Shown here one piece after another: positions 30,630-39,097 of a DNA stretch of 45,029 nucleotides. The stretch is from Mesorhizobium alhagi CCNWXJ12-2 (GTDB taxonomy: Bacteria; Pseudomonadota; Alphaproteobacteria; Rhizobiales; Rhizobiaceae). The stretch spans positions 1-45,029 of the forward strand of contig NZ_AHAM01000263.1 in NCBI RefSeq assembly GCF_000236565.1. Reading direction: 5' to 3'. Under the pieces are notes generated by a model. It worked only from the letters and a program-made list of their open reading frames with translations. It made no database searches and was not told the origin of the DNA. Each line of letters opens with the position of its first letter. The first letter of the stretch is position 1. The position numbers and the translations under genes are program-made.

Positions 30630-31358
30630 TCAGGCGCCGGCGAGCAGTCCCTCAAGCGAGAGCAGAATTAGGGAGGGCGGGTGGTCGCGATATTCGTCGG
30701 GCTGGCCGCTGCGGTTGATCCAAACGGTGCGGAAACCAAACTTCGCCGCGCCTGCGATGTCCCAGCGGTTCGACGACTGGAAGGATATCGAATTGGGATA
30801 GAGACGCCAGTTCGTCGCTACCAGATCGTAGACGGACGGATCGGTCTTGAACTTCCGGACCTGGTCGACGGAGAAGATATCGTCGAGCACGGTGTCGAGC
30901 GCTGCCGAACGGACCGCTGCCTCGAGCATGGCCGGCGAGCCGTTGGACAGGATGGCGAGCCGCGCGCCTTCCGCCTTGAGCGCCTTCAGCACCGCGGGCA
31001 CCTCCGGGTAGCAGTCGAGCCGCCAGTAAGCGTCGAGCAGATCCTGTCGCAGCGACCGGTCAGCCGACGGCGCCTTGTCGAAGGCGAAGTCGAGTGCCTG
31101 TTCGGTCAATTGCCAGAAATCGACATAGGAGCCCATGAGGCTGCGGACCCAGGAATATTCGAGCTGCTTTGCCCGCCAGATGTCGGACAGCAATGGACCC
31201 TCGGGCCCGATTGCGGCCGCATGCCGCCGCACCGCCGCGTGAACGTCGAACAGCGTGCCATAGGCGTCGAATACGAAGGCGGCGTGGCGCATTCCAAACT
31301 CGTCCATCATTGCAGGCGCGGACGCAAGAGCCGTCGCCGCTTGAGCAGCCTCTGGCAT
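30630..31358 (-). CDS. Haloacid dehalogenase type II (L-2-haloacid dehalogenase-like)
   Basis: The 242-residue HAD hydrolase has the nucleophile Asp31 in FVFDAYGTLFD, the serine/asparagine motif LSNGSPAML, a lysine in VRKFKTDP, and SSNRWDIAGAA, the SSN(x)WD signature of L-2-haloacid dehalogenases. It hydrolyses 2-haloalkanoates, or related substrates, to 2-hydroxy acids. The ATG at 31358 has GAGGA seven bases before it; in-frame TTG codons at 31361 and 31364 are less likely. It is divergent from the aminotransferase gene. Confidence 0.92.
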   Translation of the reverse strand: MPEAAQAATALASAPAMMDEFGMRHAAFVFDAYGTLFDVHAAVRRHAAAIGPEGPLLSDIWRAKQLEYSWVRSLMGSYVDFWQLTEQALDFAFDKAPSADRSLRQDLLDAYWRLDCYPEVPAVLKALKAEGARLAILSNGSPAMLEAAVRSAALDTVLDDIFSVDQVRKFKTDPSVYDLVATNWRLYPNSISFQSSNRWDIAGAAKFGFRTVWINRSGQPDEYRDHPPSLILLSLEGLLAGA

Positions 31359-31437
31359 CAACAATTCCTCGGGATCGGCGGTTGACGGCGCGGGACAAAG
31401 CGTCTTCCATTGCGCCGCACAGATTTTGGGACTTCAC

Positions 31438-32316
31438 ATGAGCTTATCGACGCCCGCGCAATCGACGACCTGGACCTATGTCGACGGAGACTGGCATGAG
31501 GGCAATGTCGCGCTCATCGGCCCGCGAAGCCACGCAATGTGGCTGGGCACCAGCGTGTTCGACGGGGGCAGGTGGTTCGAGGGCGTGTCGCCCGATCTCG
31601 ACCGGCATTGCGCGCGCGTCAATGCATCGGCGGTCTCGCTCGGCCTCAACCCGACGATGGCCACGGAAGAAATCGTCGGCCTGGCATGGGACGGCTTGAA
31701 GAAATTCGACGGCAATACGGCCGTCTATGTCCGGCCGATGTACTGGGCCGAGCACGGCGGCTATATGGGCGTCCCGGCCGATCCGGAATCGACGCGCTTC
31801 TGCCTCTGCCTCTACGAAGCGCCGATGATCCCGCCATCGGGTTTTTCGGTGACGGTTTCGCCGTTCCGCCGCCCGACGCTGGAAACCATGCCGACCAACG
31901 CCAAGGCGGGTTGCCTCTATCCGAACAATGGCCGGGCCATCCTCGAAGCCAAGCAGCGCGGTTTCGACAATGCGCTGGTGCGCGACCTGCTCGGTAATGT
32001 CGCCGAAACCGGCACGTCGAACATTTTCCTGGTCAAGGACGGCCACGTCTTCACGCCGGCTCCGAACGGAACCTTTCTTTCCGGCATCACGCGGGCGCGC
32101 ACGATCGCGCTGCTTGCCGACTACGGCTTCCGCACCACCGAGACCACGCTTTCAGTGCGCGATTTCATGGAAGCCGACGAGATTTTTTCCACCGGCAACC
32201 ACTCCAAGGTGGTTCCCGTGACCAGGATCGAGGATCGCGACCTGCAGCCCGGGCCCGTAGCCAAGAAGGCGCGGGAACTCTATTGGGAGTGGGCGCACTC
32301 TACTCCCATCGGCTAA
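31438..32316 (+). CDS. Branched-chain amino acid aminotransferase-like (class IV)
   Basis: The 292-residue PLP enzyme of fold type IV has its lysine in NAKAGCLYPN (Lys156) and the cofactor-phosphate region ETGTSNIFLV, with a glutamate conserved in the fold. BCAT-like motifs such as HAMWLGTSVFDG near the N-terminus support a branched-chain or related transaminase; D-amino-acid transaminases share this fold and cannot be excluded. Start MSLSTPAQ at 31438. The stop lies in a short hairpin (ATCGGC-TAAA-GCCGAT, about 32308-32323) without a T-run. Confidence 0.87.
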   Translation: MSLSTPAQSTTWTYVDGDWHEGNVALIGPRSHAMWLGTSVFDGGRWFEGVSPDLDRHCARVNASAVSLGLNPTMATEEIVGLAWDGLKKFDGNTAVYVRPMYWAEHGGYMGVPADPESTRFCLCLYEAPMIPPSGFSVTVSPFRRPTLETMPTNAKAGCLYPNNGRAILEAKQRGFDNALVRDLLGNVAETGTSNIFLVKDGHVFTPAPNGTFLSGITRARTIALLADYGFRTTETTLSVRDFMEADEIFSTGNHSKVVPVTRIEDRDLQPGPVAKKARELYWEWAHSTPIG

Positions 32317-32428
32317 AGCCGATAAAAAAGAGGCGAGGGCGCCTGTCGCGGAGTTGTCGCAGTAATATTCCAGCCTATCTCAAATCCGGCGGCTGCGCCG
32401 GAAACATTGCCACCGAGGAGTTACGACC

Positions 32429-33031
32429 ATGGCTTTTGAACTGCCCGCATTGCCCTATGACTACGAGGCGCTCCAGCCTTACATGTCCAAGGAAACGCTC
32501 GAATATCACCACGACAAGCATCACAAGGCCTATGTCGACAACGGCAACAAGCTGGCTGCCGAAGCCGGCATGGAAGGCCTGTCGGTTGAAGAGATCGTCA
32601 AGCAGTCCTTCGGCAAGAACGCCGGCCTCTTCAACAATGCCGGCCAGCACTACAACCACATCCATTTCTGGAAATGGATGAAGAAGGGCGGTGGCGGCAA
32701 CAAGCTTCCGGGCGCCCTGCAGAAGGCTGTCGACAGCGATCTCGGCGGCTACGACAAGTTCAAGGCCGATTTCATCGCCGCCGGCACCACGCAGTTCGGC
32801 TCCGGCTGGGCCTGGCTTTCGGTGAAGGACGGAAAGCTCGCCATCTCGAAGACCCCGAACGGCGAGAACCCGCTCGTGCATGGCGCTTCGCCGATCCTCG
32901 GCGTCGATGTGTGGGAGCACTCCTATTACATCGACTACCGCAACGCGCGGCCGAAATATCTGGAGGCCTTCGTCGACAATTTGATCAACTGGGACTACGT
33001 CCTGGAAATGTACGAAAAGGCTAGCGCCTGA
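32429..33031 (+). CDS. Superoxide dismutase (Fe/Mn family)
   Basis: The 200-residue enzyme dismutates superoxide to peroxide and oxygen. Metal ligands are His27, His77 (YNHIHFW), Asp160 and His164 (DVWEHSYY). Gln73 in the N-terminal domain and no Gln in the PNGENPL loop point to an iron-type or cambialistic enzyme rather than a strict manganese one. A strong ribosome site GAGGAG precedes the ATG. A clear intrinsic terminator follows. Cytosolic, no signal peptide. Confidence 0.96.
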   Translation: MAFELPALPYDYEALQPYMSKETLEYHHDKHHKAYVDNGNKLAAEAGMEGLSVEEIVKQSFGKNAGLFNNAGQHYNHIHFWKWMKKGGGGNKLPGALQKAVDSDLGGYDKFKADFIAAGTTQFGSGWAWLSVKDGKLAISKTPNGENPLVHGASPILGVDVWEHSYYIDYRNARPKYLEAFVDNLINWDYVLEMYEKASA

Positions 33032-33039
33032 TTGAAAAG

Positions 33040-33070
33040 AAAAACCCCGGCAAGTCCGGGGTTTTTCTTT
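33040..33070 (+). terminator. Intrinsic terminator after superoxide dismutase gene
   Basis: The stem AAAACCCCGG (33041-33050) pairs with CCGGGGTTTT around the loop CAAGT and is followed by more Ts (TTTTTCTTT). It begins nine bases after the dismutase stop and separates that gene from the cytochrome genes. Confidence 0.92.
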
Positions 33071-33184
33071 GGGCGGCTGCTCCCGATCACGCGGAAATCA
33101 CGGAAGCGTGACGGGCAGGCAGGAAGTTTTTCAGGCAGTTTTCGTTTGCCCAAGGCAGCCTGTTTGCAACCCAGAGGTCTCTCC

Positions 33185-33622
33185 ATGAAGAAATTTGTTA
33201 TTGCCGTTTCCGCAATTGCGCTCGCCACCACCGCCGCGTTCGCCGACGTCATCGCCGACCGCAAGGCAGTCATGAAGGAAAACGGAAGACAGGTCGGCGT
33301 GCTGGTGAAGATGGTCCAGGGCGAGGCCGATTTCGACGCCGCGGCGGTTATGGCCGCTTTGACCAAACTCAACGAAAATGTTCAGGCGATCGATGTCGCG
33401 GCTTCGTTCCCGCCCGGCAGCGACAAGGGCGACACCACCGCTTCTCCGAAAATCTGGGAAGACATGGCCGGATTCCAGGCCGAGGTGGACAAGTTCAAGG
33501 CCGTCACCGCCGAGGCCGCCGCCGCTCCGGCCCAAAGCCTCGAAGCGCTGAAGCCGCAGGTCGCCGCGATCGGGCAAAGCTGCTCAAGCTGCCACGAGAC
33601 GTACCGCATCAAGAAGGGCTGA
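33185..33622 (+). CDS. Cytochrome c, class II (c'-like), secreted
   Basis: The 145-residue protein has a signal peptide (MKKFVIAVSAIALATTAAFA) and a C-terminal haem motif CSSCH near residues 132-136, typical of four-helix-bundle class II cytochromes, where the haem site is at the end of the chain. It is periplasmic and likely carries electrons or binds gas molecules. The ATG at 33185 lies after a plausible ribosome site; the longer frame begins in the terminator of the previous gene and is not real. It is followed by a di-haem cytochrome gene nine bases later, so the two form an operon. Confidence 0.9.
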   Translation: MKKFVIAVSAIALATTAAFADVIADRKAVMKENGRQVGVLVKMVQGEADFDAAAVMAALTKLNENVQAIDVAASFPPGSDKGDTTASPKIWEDMAGFQAEVDKFKAVTAEAAAAPAQSLEALKPQVAAIGQSCSSCHETYRIKKG

Positions 33623-33631
33623 CACCAGCCT

Positions 33632-34591
33632 ATGAATTTGCCTGGAAAGCTCGCCATCGCCGCCGTGATCGCGGCAGGCATTGGCGGGCTGGCCTTCTGG
33701 TACCTGACCGAGCCCGCCCGCATCGACGCCGAAGCCGAAGCAGCGCTCGGAACGGGCGATGCGGCGAGGGGCGAGCGCATCTTCTGGGCGGGCGGCTGCA
33801 CGTCCTGTCACGCCCGGCCGAAATCCGAAGGCGAAGCGCTGCTGCAACTGGTCGGCGGGGTCCAACTCGAGACCGCGTTCGGCACGTTCGTCGCGCCGAA
33901 CATTTCGCAAGACGTCAATGACGGCATAGGCGCGTGGTCGCGGGAGGAATTTGCCAACGCCATGCTGAAGGGCGTCTCGCCGTCGGGACGGCATTACTAT
34001 CCGGCCTTTCCCTATACATCCTACGCGCGGATGAGGCCTACCGACGTGGCCGATCTCTACGCCTTCATGAAGACGCTGCCCGCTGTCGCCGGCCGGACGC
34101 CAGATCATACGCTGGATTTTCCGTACAACATTCGCCGCGGCATCGGCCTGTGGAAGCTGCTTTACGTCGACGACGCTCCAGTCATCGCCGTGGACGAGGG
34201 CTCACCTGAACAACTGCTGCTTGGCCGCTATCTGGTCGAGGGGCCTGGCCATTGCGGCGAATGCCATACGCCGCGCAACATTTCGGGCGGGACCGACAAA
34301 AGCCGGTGGCTTGCCGGCGCAGTCGCAGCCGAAGGCGACGGCGTCATTCCCAACATCACATCGGGCGAGGGCGGCATCGGCGACTGGTCCGAAGGCGATA
34401 TCGCCAGCTATCTCGAAACCGGCTTCACGCCGGATTTCGATTCGGTCGGCGGCTCGATGGTCGAAGTCCAGAAGAACGTCGCCCGACTTACATCCGACGA
34501 CCGGGCGGCGATCGCTGCCTATCTCAAGGCCGTCCCGCCGCATCCGAACGGATATCCGGCGCGTCCCTCGACCGAGACGCCTTCAGACTGA
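33632..34591 (+). CDS. Di-haem cytochrome c, membrane-anchored
   Basis: The 319-residue protein has a single N-terminal membrane segment (LAIAAVIAAGIGGLAFWYL) and two haem-binding motifs, CTSCH near residue 56 and CGECH near residue 206. It resembles the cytochrome subunits of alcohol/aldehyde or gluconate dehydrogenase complexes, but no partner dehydrogenase is adjacent. It is probably an electron carrier to the respiratory chain. The 3' end overlaps the convergent peptidase gene by nine bases. Confidence 0.9.
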   Translation: MNLPGKLAIAAVIAAGIGGLAFWYLTEPARIDAEAEAALGTGDAARGERIFWAGGCTSCHARPKSEGEALLQLVGGVQLETAFGTFVAPNISQDVNDGIGAWSREEFANAMLKGVSPSGRHYYPAFPYTSYARMRPTDVADLYAFMKTLPAVAGRTPDHTLDFPYNIRRGIGLWKLLYVDDAPVIAVDEGSPEQLLLGRYLVEGPGHCGECHTPRNISGGTDKSRWLAGAVAAEGDGVIPNITSGEGGIGDWSEGDIASYLETGFTPDFDSVGGSMVEVQKNVARLTSDDRAAIAAYLKAVPPHPNGYPARPSTETPSD

Positions 34592-36709
34592 ACGCGGATA
34601 GGGAGGCGCGGACGCTTTTCCGGTGACTTTAAGCGCGAACGCGTAATTGAAGGCGATCTCCTCCAGCCGCGAAAAACGCCCGGACGCACCGGCGTGGCCG
34701 GAATCCATGTTGATCTTGAAGAGAACGGGGTTGTCGCCTTTCTTCCGGGCGCGTAGGCGCGCGATCCACTTCGCCGGCTCCCAATAGGTGACGCGGGGGT
34801 CGGTCAGGCCGGCGACCGCCAGGATCGGCGGATAGTTGTGCGCGCCGACATTGTCGTAGGGCGAGTAGGCGGCGATCGTCCGGTAGTCCTCGGCGGACAG
34901 GATGGGATTGCCCCATTCCGGCCATTCCGGCGGGGTGAGCGGCAGCGTATCGTCGAGCATGGTGGTCAGCACGTCGACGAACGCCACTTCGGCGATGATG
35001 CCGCCGAATGCCTCGGGCGCCATGTTGGCGACGGCACCCATCAGCATGCCGCCCGCCGAGCCGCCTTGGGCGACGATCCGGTCATGCGCGGTGTAGCGCT
35101 CGGCGACCAGATGGTTTGCGGCGGCGATGAAATCGAGAAACGTGTTCTGCTTCTTCGCCCGCTTGCCGTCGTCGTACCAGCCATAGCCCTTGTCCTTGCC
35201 GCCGCGAACATGCGCGATGGCATAGACGAAGCCGCGATCGGCGAGCGAAAGACAGTTGGTGTTGAATGAGGCAGGGATGGCGATACCGTAGGAGCCGTAG
35301 CCGTAAAGCAGGCAGGGCGCAGTGCCGTCCAGCGGCGTTTCGCGGTGATGGATAAGCGAGATTGGAACCAACTCGCCGTCGTGGGAAGGAGCCATGAGCC
35401 GGCGGGTGACGTAGTCTGCAGGATTGTGGCCGGAGGGAACCTCCTGCGTTTTCAAAAGCGTGCGCTCGCGCGTGCGCATATTGTAGTCGAACAACTGCGC
35501 GGGGGTCGTCATCGACGAATACGAGAACCGCATCGTGTCGGTGTCGTATTCGTATGAGCCTGAGAGGCCGAGCGAGAAAGCCTCTTCCTCGAATGAGATC
35601 ATGTGCTCTTCGCCGCTGGCGCGGTCGCGCACGACGATGCGTGGCAGCCCGTCCTTGCGCTCCAGCCGCACGAGGAAATCCTTGAAGCTGAGCAGCGACA
35701 GGATCAGCCGGCCGGGTTCGTGGCCGACGAGTTCCGTCCAGTTGGCGCGCCTCGGATCGGCGACCGGCGCCGTCATGATCTTGAAGTCCTTCGCGCCGTC
35801 GGCATTGGTGAGGATGAAGAAGATGTCGCCGCCTTCCTCGAGATCATACTGCAGCCCGGTTTCGCGCGGCTCGACGATGCGCGGCGCGGCCAACGGATCC
35901 CTGGCGCTGAGCAGGCGGTATTCCGTCGTTTCGTGATCGTTGATGCCGATGAAGATCCAGTCATTTCTGCGTGAACCGCCCACACTCATGAAGAAGCCGG
36001 GATCGGGTTCCTCGTACACGAGGCGGTCGTCGGCGTGATCGGAACCGAGCGCGTGGAAGAAGATTTTCGAGGGGCGGTGGTTCTGGTCGAGCCGCGTATA
36101 GAAGAATCCATCGCCGGCAGCATTCCAGACACCCGAGCCGCCGGTGTCCGGGACGGTTTCGGCAAGATCGTTACGTTTCGCAAGATCGCGGACGCGGAGC
36201 GTGAAGAACTCCGAGCCCTTGTCGTCGAAGGCCCACAATAGGCGGCTGTGGTCTGGCGAGTGGTCGACGCCGCCGATGCGGAAATACGGCCGGCCCTCGG
36301 CTTCGGCGTCGCCGTCGAGGATGATGTCTTCCTCGCCGCCGTCGCGCGGGGTGCGGAAGTAGCGCGGCTGCTCGCCGCCCTTCTTGAAGGATGAGCCATA
36401 GGCATACGGCCCGTCTTTCATCGGAACCGACGAATCGTCCTCCTTGATGCGCCCCTTCATTTCCTGGAACAGCGTCTTCTGCAGCTCAACAGTGTCGGCC
36501 ATCAGGGCCTTCTGGTAGTCGTTTTCGGCGTTGAGGTGATCGCGGATCGCAGGATCGAGCAGCGCCGGGTCGCGAAAGACCTCTTGCCAGTTCTCAGCGC
36601 GCAGCCAGGCGAACTCGTCTGACCGGGTGACGCCGTGCCGGGTGTCGGAGACCGGGCGCTCCTCGGTTACGGGCGGATTGACGTTCGGAAACATGTTTTG
36701 GGCGGTCAT
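34583..36709 (-). CDS. S9 family serine peptidase (oligopeptidase B-like)
   Basis: The 708-residue protein has an N-terminal beta-propeller part and a C-terminal alpha/beta hydrolase. The nucleophile Ser551 is in GGSAGGMLMG, with the aspartate in DPRVTYWEP and the histidine in MDSGHAGASG following. Size and motifs fit oligopeptidase B/PtrB, which cuts short peptides after basic residues. No signal peptide, so it is cytoplasmic. ATG 36709 is preferred over a TTG at 36742. Confidence 0.93.
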   Translation of the reverse strand: MTAQNMFPNVNPPVTEERPVSDTRHGVTRSDEFAWLRAENWQEVFRDPALLDPAIRDHLNAENDYQKALMADTVELQKTLFQEMKGRIKEDDSSVPMKDGPYAYGSSFKKGGEQPRYFRTPRDGGEEDIILDGDAEAEGRPYFRIGGVDHSPDHSRLLWAFDDKGSEFFTLRVRDLAKRNDLAETVPDTGGSGVWNAAGDGFFYTRLDQNHRPSKIFFHALGSDHADDRLVYEEPDPGFFMSVGGSRRNDWIFIGINDHETTEYRLLSARDPLAAPRIVEPRETGLQYDLEEGGDIFFILTNADGAKDFKIMTAPVADPRRANWTELVGHEPGRLILSLLSFKDFLVRLERKDGLPRIVVRDRASGEEHMISFEEEAFSLGLSGSYEYDTDTMRFSYSSMTTPAQLFDYNMRTRERTLLKTQEVPSGHNPADYVTRRLMAPSHDGELVPISLIHHRETPLDGTAPCLLYGYGSYGIAIPASFNTNCLSLADRGFVYAIAHVRGGKDKGYGWYDDGKRAKKQNTFLDFIAAANHLVAERYTAHDRIVAQGGSAGGMLMGAVANMAPEAFGGIIAEVAFVDVLTTMLDDTLPLTPPEWPEWGNPILSAEDYRTIAAYSPYDNVGAHNYPPILAVAGLTDPRVTYWEPAKWIARLRARKKGDNPVLFKINMDSGHAGASGRFSRLEEIAFNYAFALKVTGKASAPPYPRSV

Positions 36710-36829
36710 TGCTTCTCGCTTGGGAAAATTCTTGAATGGCAAATGAATACGTCCGTCACGGGGCGTTCAAGAGCAAAAGTCTAGTGTTTCAGCGTGTCCG
36801 GTTTAGCCGGTTCGCCACAGGAGAGATAG

Positions 36830-37198
36830 ATGAATAGGCTTTTGAGGGTCACCGCGGCGCTCGCCGCATGCTTGACGGTCGCGGTCAGCGCAAACCAGTC
36901 CGGGGCGGCGGCATTCGCGGCATGGGAAGTCGCCAACGTGCCGTTCGGCGACACGTTGAATGTCAGGAAATATCCTGCCGGCCATTCGCAGAAGCAGGCG
37001 GCATATCCGAACGGGACGGTGCTGCAGATGACGGGCAAATGCACCGGCGGCGTCAATCTGCTCGATATCTCCAACCAGCCGCAGTGGAAGCAGAAACAGA
37101 CGGTTCGTTACCGCTGGTGCCAGATCTGGCACGACCCGGCCCAGAACGGCAATTTCGTCACCGGCTGGGTGTACGGCAAATACATCGCTCCGCACTGA
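36830..37198 (+). CDS. Secreted SH3-like domain protein
   Basis: The 122-residue protein has a signal peptide (LRVTAALAACLTVAVSA) and a mature part with the bacterial SH3 pattern: LNVRKYPAG at the start of the domain, a PNGTVLQMTG strand pair, and GWVYGKYIAPH at the end. It has two cysteines that may form a disulfide. Such proteins bind cell wall or peptides in the periplasm. Single gene, divergent from the peptidase gene. Confidence 0.85.
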   Translation: MNRLLRVTAALAACLTVAVSANQSGAAAFAAWEVANVPFGDTLNVRKYPAGHSQKQAAYPNGTVLQMTGKCTGGVNLLDISNQPQWKQKQTVRYRWCQIWHDPAQNGNFVTGWVYGKYIAPH

Positions 37199-37674
37199 TG
37201 CCGATGCGTCAGCCCATCTCGTAAGTAGTCAGTTCGTTTCCTGCGAAGTGAAACCCGTCGATTTCGGGTGGGCGGCAGTTGCCAGGGCCTGTCATTTGCC
37301 TCCAAAATCGGAAGATTGCCGGTCCGGTCCGAATCGGTCATTGGGTCTGCAACTGCGGCGAAAATGCGCCGTCGCGCGATCTGATCCACAAGCAGTAAAG
37401 ACTTAGAGCAGCCGTGACGCTACGTAACGTTGCTGATTTGAGTGAAAATCGGTTTCGTCTAATCGACGTCGGCGCATACAAGTGGCCGGCGAATATCTGG
37501 AATGACTAGGCGGATAGCCAATATATACAAAAATTGTGAATTGACTTGACTTGGCAATATGCCCGATAAGACAACTCGGCGCGAATCGTGGGGTTTTGCC
37601 CTGCGCCAAACTGCGCAATGCCCCGCCGGTTAGAAAGGGGCGCAACTATCTAGCTAAATTGGGGCCCGAATAAT
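37199..37674. other. Long upstream region of mucR
   Basis: About 475 bases without a credible gene. The right half is AT-rich (for example ATATATAC near 37530), as expected for a MucR/Ros regulator that binds AT-rich DNA, including its own promoter. TTGACTTGACTT at 37541 could supply a -35, with GATAAG at 37565 as a weak -10; this is a low-confidence promoter guess. Confidence 0.45.
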
Positions 37675-38100
37675 ATGGACACTATGGAAACGCCTGCTCG
37701 TAATCACGAGATGCTGATCGAGCTTACGGCCGATGTTGTCGCTGCTTATGTGAGCAACAATCCGGTCCCGGTCGGCGAACTGCCTAATCTTATCTCCGAC
37801 GTGCATGCAGCGCTTGGCCGCGTCGGCGGCAGCGCCGAACAGCCGCTCGCCGACAAGCAGAAGCCGGCGGTCAATCCCAAGCGCTCAGTGCATGACGACT
37901 ACATCGTGTGCCTGGAAGACGGCAAGAAGTTCAAGTCGTTGAAGCGTCACCTGATGACCCATTACGGCCTGACGCCCGACCAGTATCGTGAAAAATGGAG
38001 CCTGGACTCCAGCTATCCGATGGTCGCGCCGAACTACGCGGCCGCGCGCTCGCAGCTCGCCAAGAAGATGGGGCTCGGCCGTAAGCCCAAGTCCCGATAG
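37675..38100 (+). CDS. mucR: MucR/Ros-family transcriptional regulator
   Basis: The 141-residue protein has the MucR N-terminal helical region ([16 protein letters not shown]) used for oligomerisation, and the Ros-type zinc-finger region [20 protein letters not shown], then REKW, near residues 85-108. In Ros the zinc site is Cys2His2; here the segment reads VCLEDG, with Asp where the second cysteine would be, as in Mesorhizobium Ml-type homologues. MucR proteins regulate exopolysaccharide, motility and cell-cycle genes and silence AT-rich DNA. A strong terminator follows the stop. Confidence 0.95.
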   Translation: MDTMETPARNHEMLIELTADVVAAYVSNNPVPVGELPNLISDVHAALGRVGGSAEQPLADKQKPAVNPKRSVHDDYIVCLEDGKKFKSLKRHLMTHYGLTPDQYREKWSLDSSYPMVAPNYAAARSQLAKKMGLGRKPKSR

Positions 38101-38102
38101 AC

Positions 38103-38453
38103 TTAAACGTCTACAGGAGTTTCGCGACGGCGCCTTCGGGCGCCGTTTTGCTTTCCGGCCTTGCCCTGGCGGGGCGCGGCTTTGGTTCCGCGCAGTCGGT
38201 CGAGCCCCTGCTTCAAGGCTATGTGCCGGTTCAGATCGTAGCTCCAGTGCCGCCGCAGTCCCTTCAGGCGCTCGCGCTCTATGGCTCGCTCCAGGCGGCC
38301 GGCCAGCCTGAGCTTTTCGGCGGGTCCGGCTTCCAGCGCCGCGGCGAGATCGATGCCGCAGGCTAGGTGCAGGGCCGCAATCTGCCGTGCATGCGCCGTT
38401 TCCTGCGCTTTCCGATCCGTGAAGTCTTTGGTTTCCTGACGAAATCCGTGCAT
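38103..38453 (-). CDS. Hypothetical basic protein (116 aa)
   Basis: The protein is helical and rich in Arg, Lys and Ala (SYDLNRHIALKQGLDRLRG and a basic tail GARRRRRETPVDV). It has no signal peptide, membrane span or known motif. AGGACAGGACC lies upstream of the ATG at 38453. Its last codons run through the mucR terminator hairpin, which is unusual but possible for a convergent pair. I do not recognise the family. It could also be a spurious frame; the complementary strand here has no better candidate. Confidence 0.5.
   Translation of the reverse strand: MHGFRQETKDFTDRKAQETAHARQIAALHLACGIDLAAALEAGPAEKLRLAGRLERAIERERLKGLRRHWSYDLNRHIALKQGLDRLRGTKAAPRQGKAGKQNGARRRRRETPVDV
38127..38154 (+). terminator. 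Intrinsic terminator of mucR
   Basis: ACGGCGCC (38127-38134), the stable loop TTCG and GGCGCCGT (38139-38146) form a perfect stem, followed by TTTGCTTT. It lies 26 bases after the mucR stop. It also falls within the end of the convergent 116-residue open frame. Confidence 0.9.
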
Positions 38454-38596
38454 GCGGCTGGTCCTGTCCTTGGCATTGATGCCTACAGGCTAGCCACGCG
38501 GCCAAGGGGTGGGGATAAAACTCCCGCCTGAAAAGCACGCTGAATTAAAAAAGAGCTGCATTTTCAATCTGTTGTCTATTGGACGGCAGATTCTTT

Positions 38597-38611
38597 GTTC
38601 TCATTTTGTTC
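38597..38611. promoter_or_regulatory. LexA-type SOS box GTTC-N7-GTTC
   Basis: GTTC at 38597-38600 and GTTC at 38608-38611 are separated by exactly seven bases (TCATTTT). This direct repeat is the LexA-binding consensus in rhizobia and related alphaproteobacteria. It lies 61 bases upstream of the start of the DnaA-domain gene, and a possible -10 TATAAG is at 38632-38637, so a bound repressor would sit over the -35 zone. LexA control is inferred from the match and place. Confidence 0.7.
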
Positions 38612-38671
38612 ACATCCTGGTTGTAGATCGCTATAAGAACTTATTCCTATCAGGCGAGGAGGAAGAGTTCA

Positions 38672-39094
38672 GTGCATTCGACAGCAGTGACGGCCAGGAA
38701 GGCGATTATAGAAACTCAGCCGAGGGCAAGAAGCGCTCTAGCCCGTTCGGCCCAGCCGGTCGGGGGGCCGCGCGGCGAACGCGCCGTCGAATTGTGCGAG
38801 GGCATGATCGACATCGTCGCGGCCTTGTTCAACGTCTCCGGAAAGGAGCTGCGGCGGTCGGGGCGGGCCGATCAAAGCATCACGCGGGTCCGGCAGATCG
38901 CCATGTATGTCAGCCATGTCGTGCTGCGGCTCAGCATGAACGAGGTCGGCCACGGCTTCGGACGCGACCGCACGACGGTTCTCTATGCCTGCCACCTGAT
39001 CGAGGACATGCGCGACGACGAGGATTTCGACTGTCTCGTCGCCCGGGCCGAGCGGGTGGCGCTCGCTGCATTTCGCAACCGCATTGGACTTTGA
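38672..39094 (+). CDS. Free-standing DnaA domain IV-like DNA-binding protein
   Basis: The 140-residue protein has, from about residue 55 to 120, a helix-turn-helix like the DNA-binding domain IV of DnaA: RVRQIAMYVSHVVLRLSM, then EVGHGFGRDRTTVLYACHLI, which mirrors the DnaA GRDHTTV signature. The AAA+ ATPase of DnaA is absent, so it cannot be the initiator itself. The GTG start at 38672 follows an excellent ribosome site (GAGGAGGAAGAG). It is four bases from the DUF6456 gene, with which it forms an operon. An SOS box lies upstream. Function unknown; it could compete for DnaA boxes or act as a regulator. Confidence 0.88.
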   Translation: MHSTAVTARKAIIETQPRARSALARSAQPVGGPRGERAVELCEGMIDIVAALFNVSGKELRRSGRADQSITRVRQIAMYVSHVVLRLSMNEVGHGFGRDRTTVLYACHLIEDMRDDEDFDCLVARAERVALAAFRNRIGL

Positions 39095-39097
39095 CGG

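Noticed and set aside
32308-32323. Hairpin at the end of the aminotransferase gene as terminator
   Set aside because: The stem is only six bases and is followed by As rather than Ts on the coding strand, so it does not fit an intrinsic terminator.
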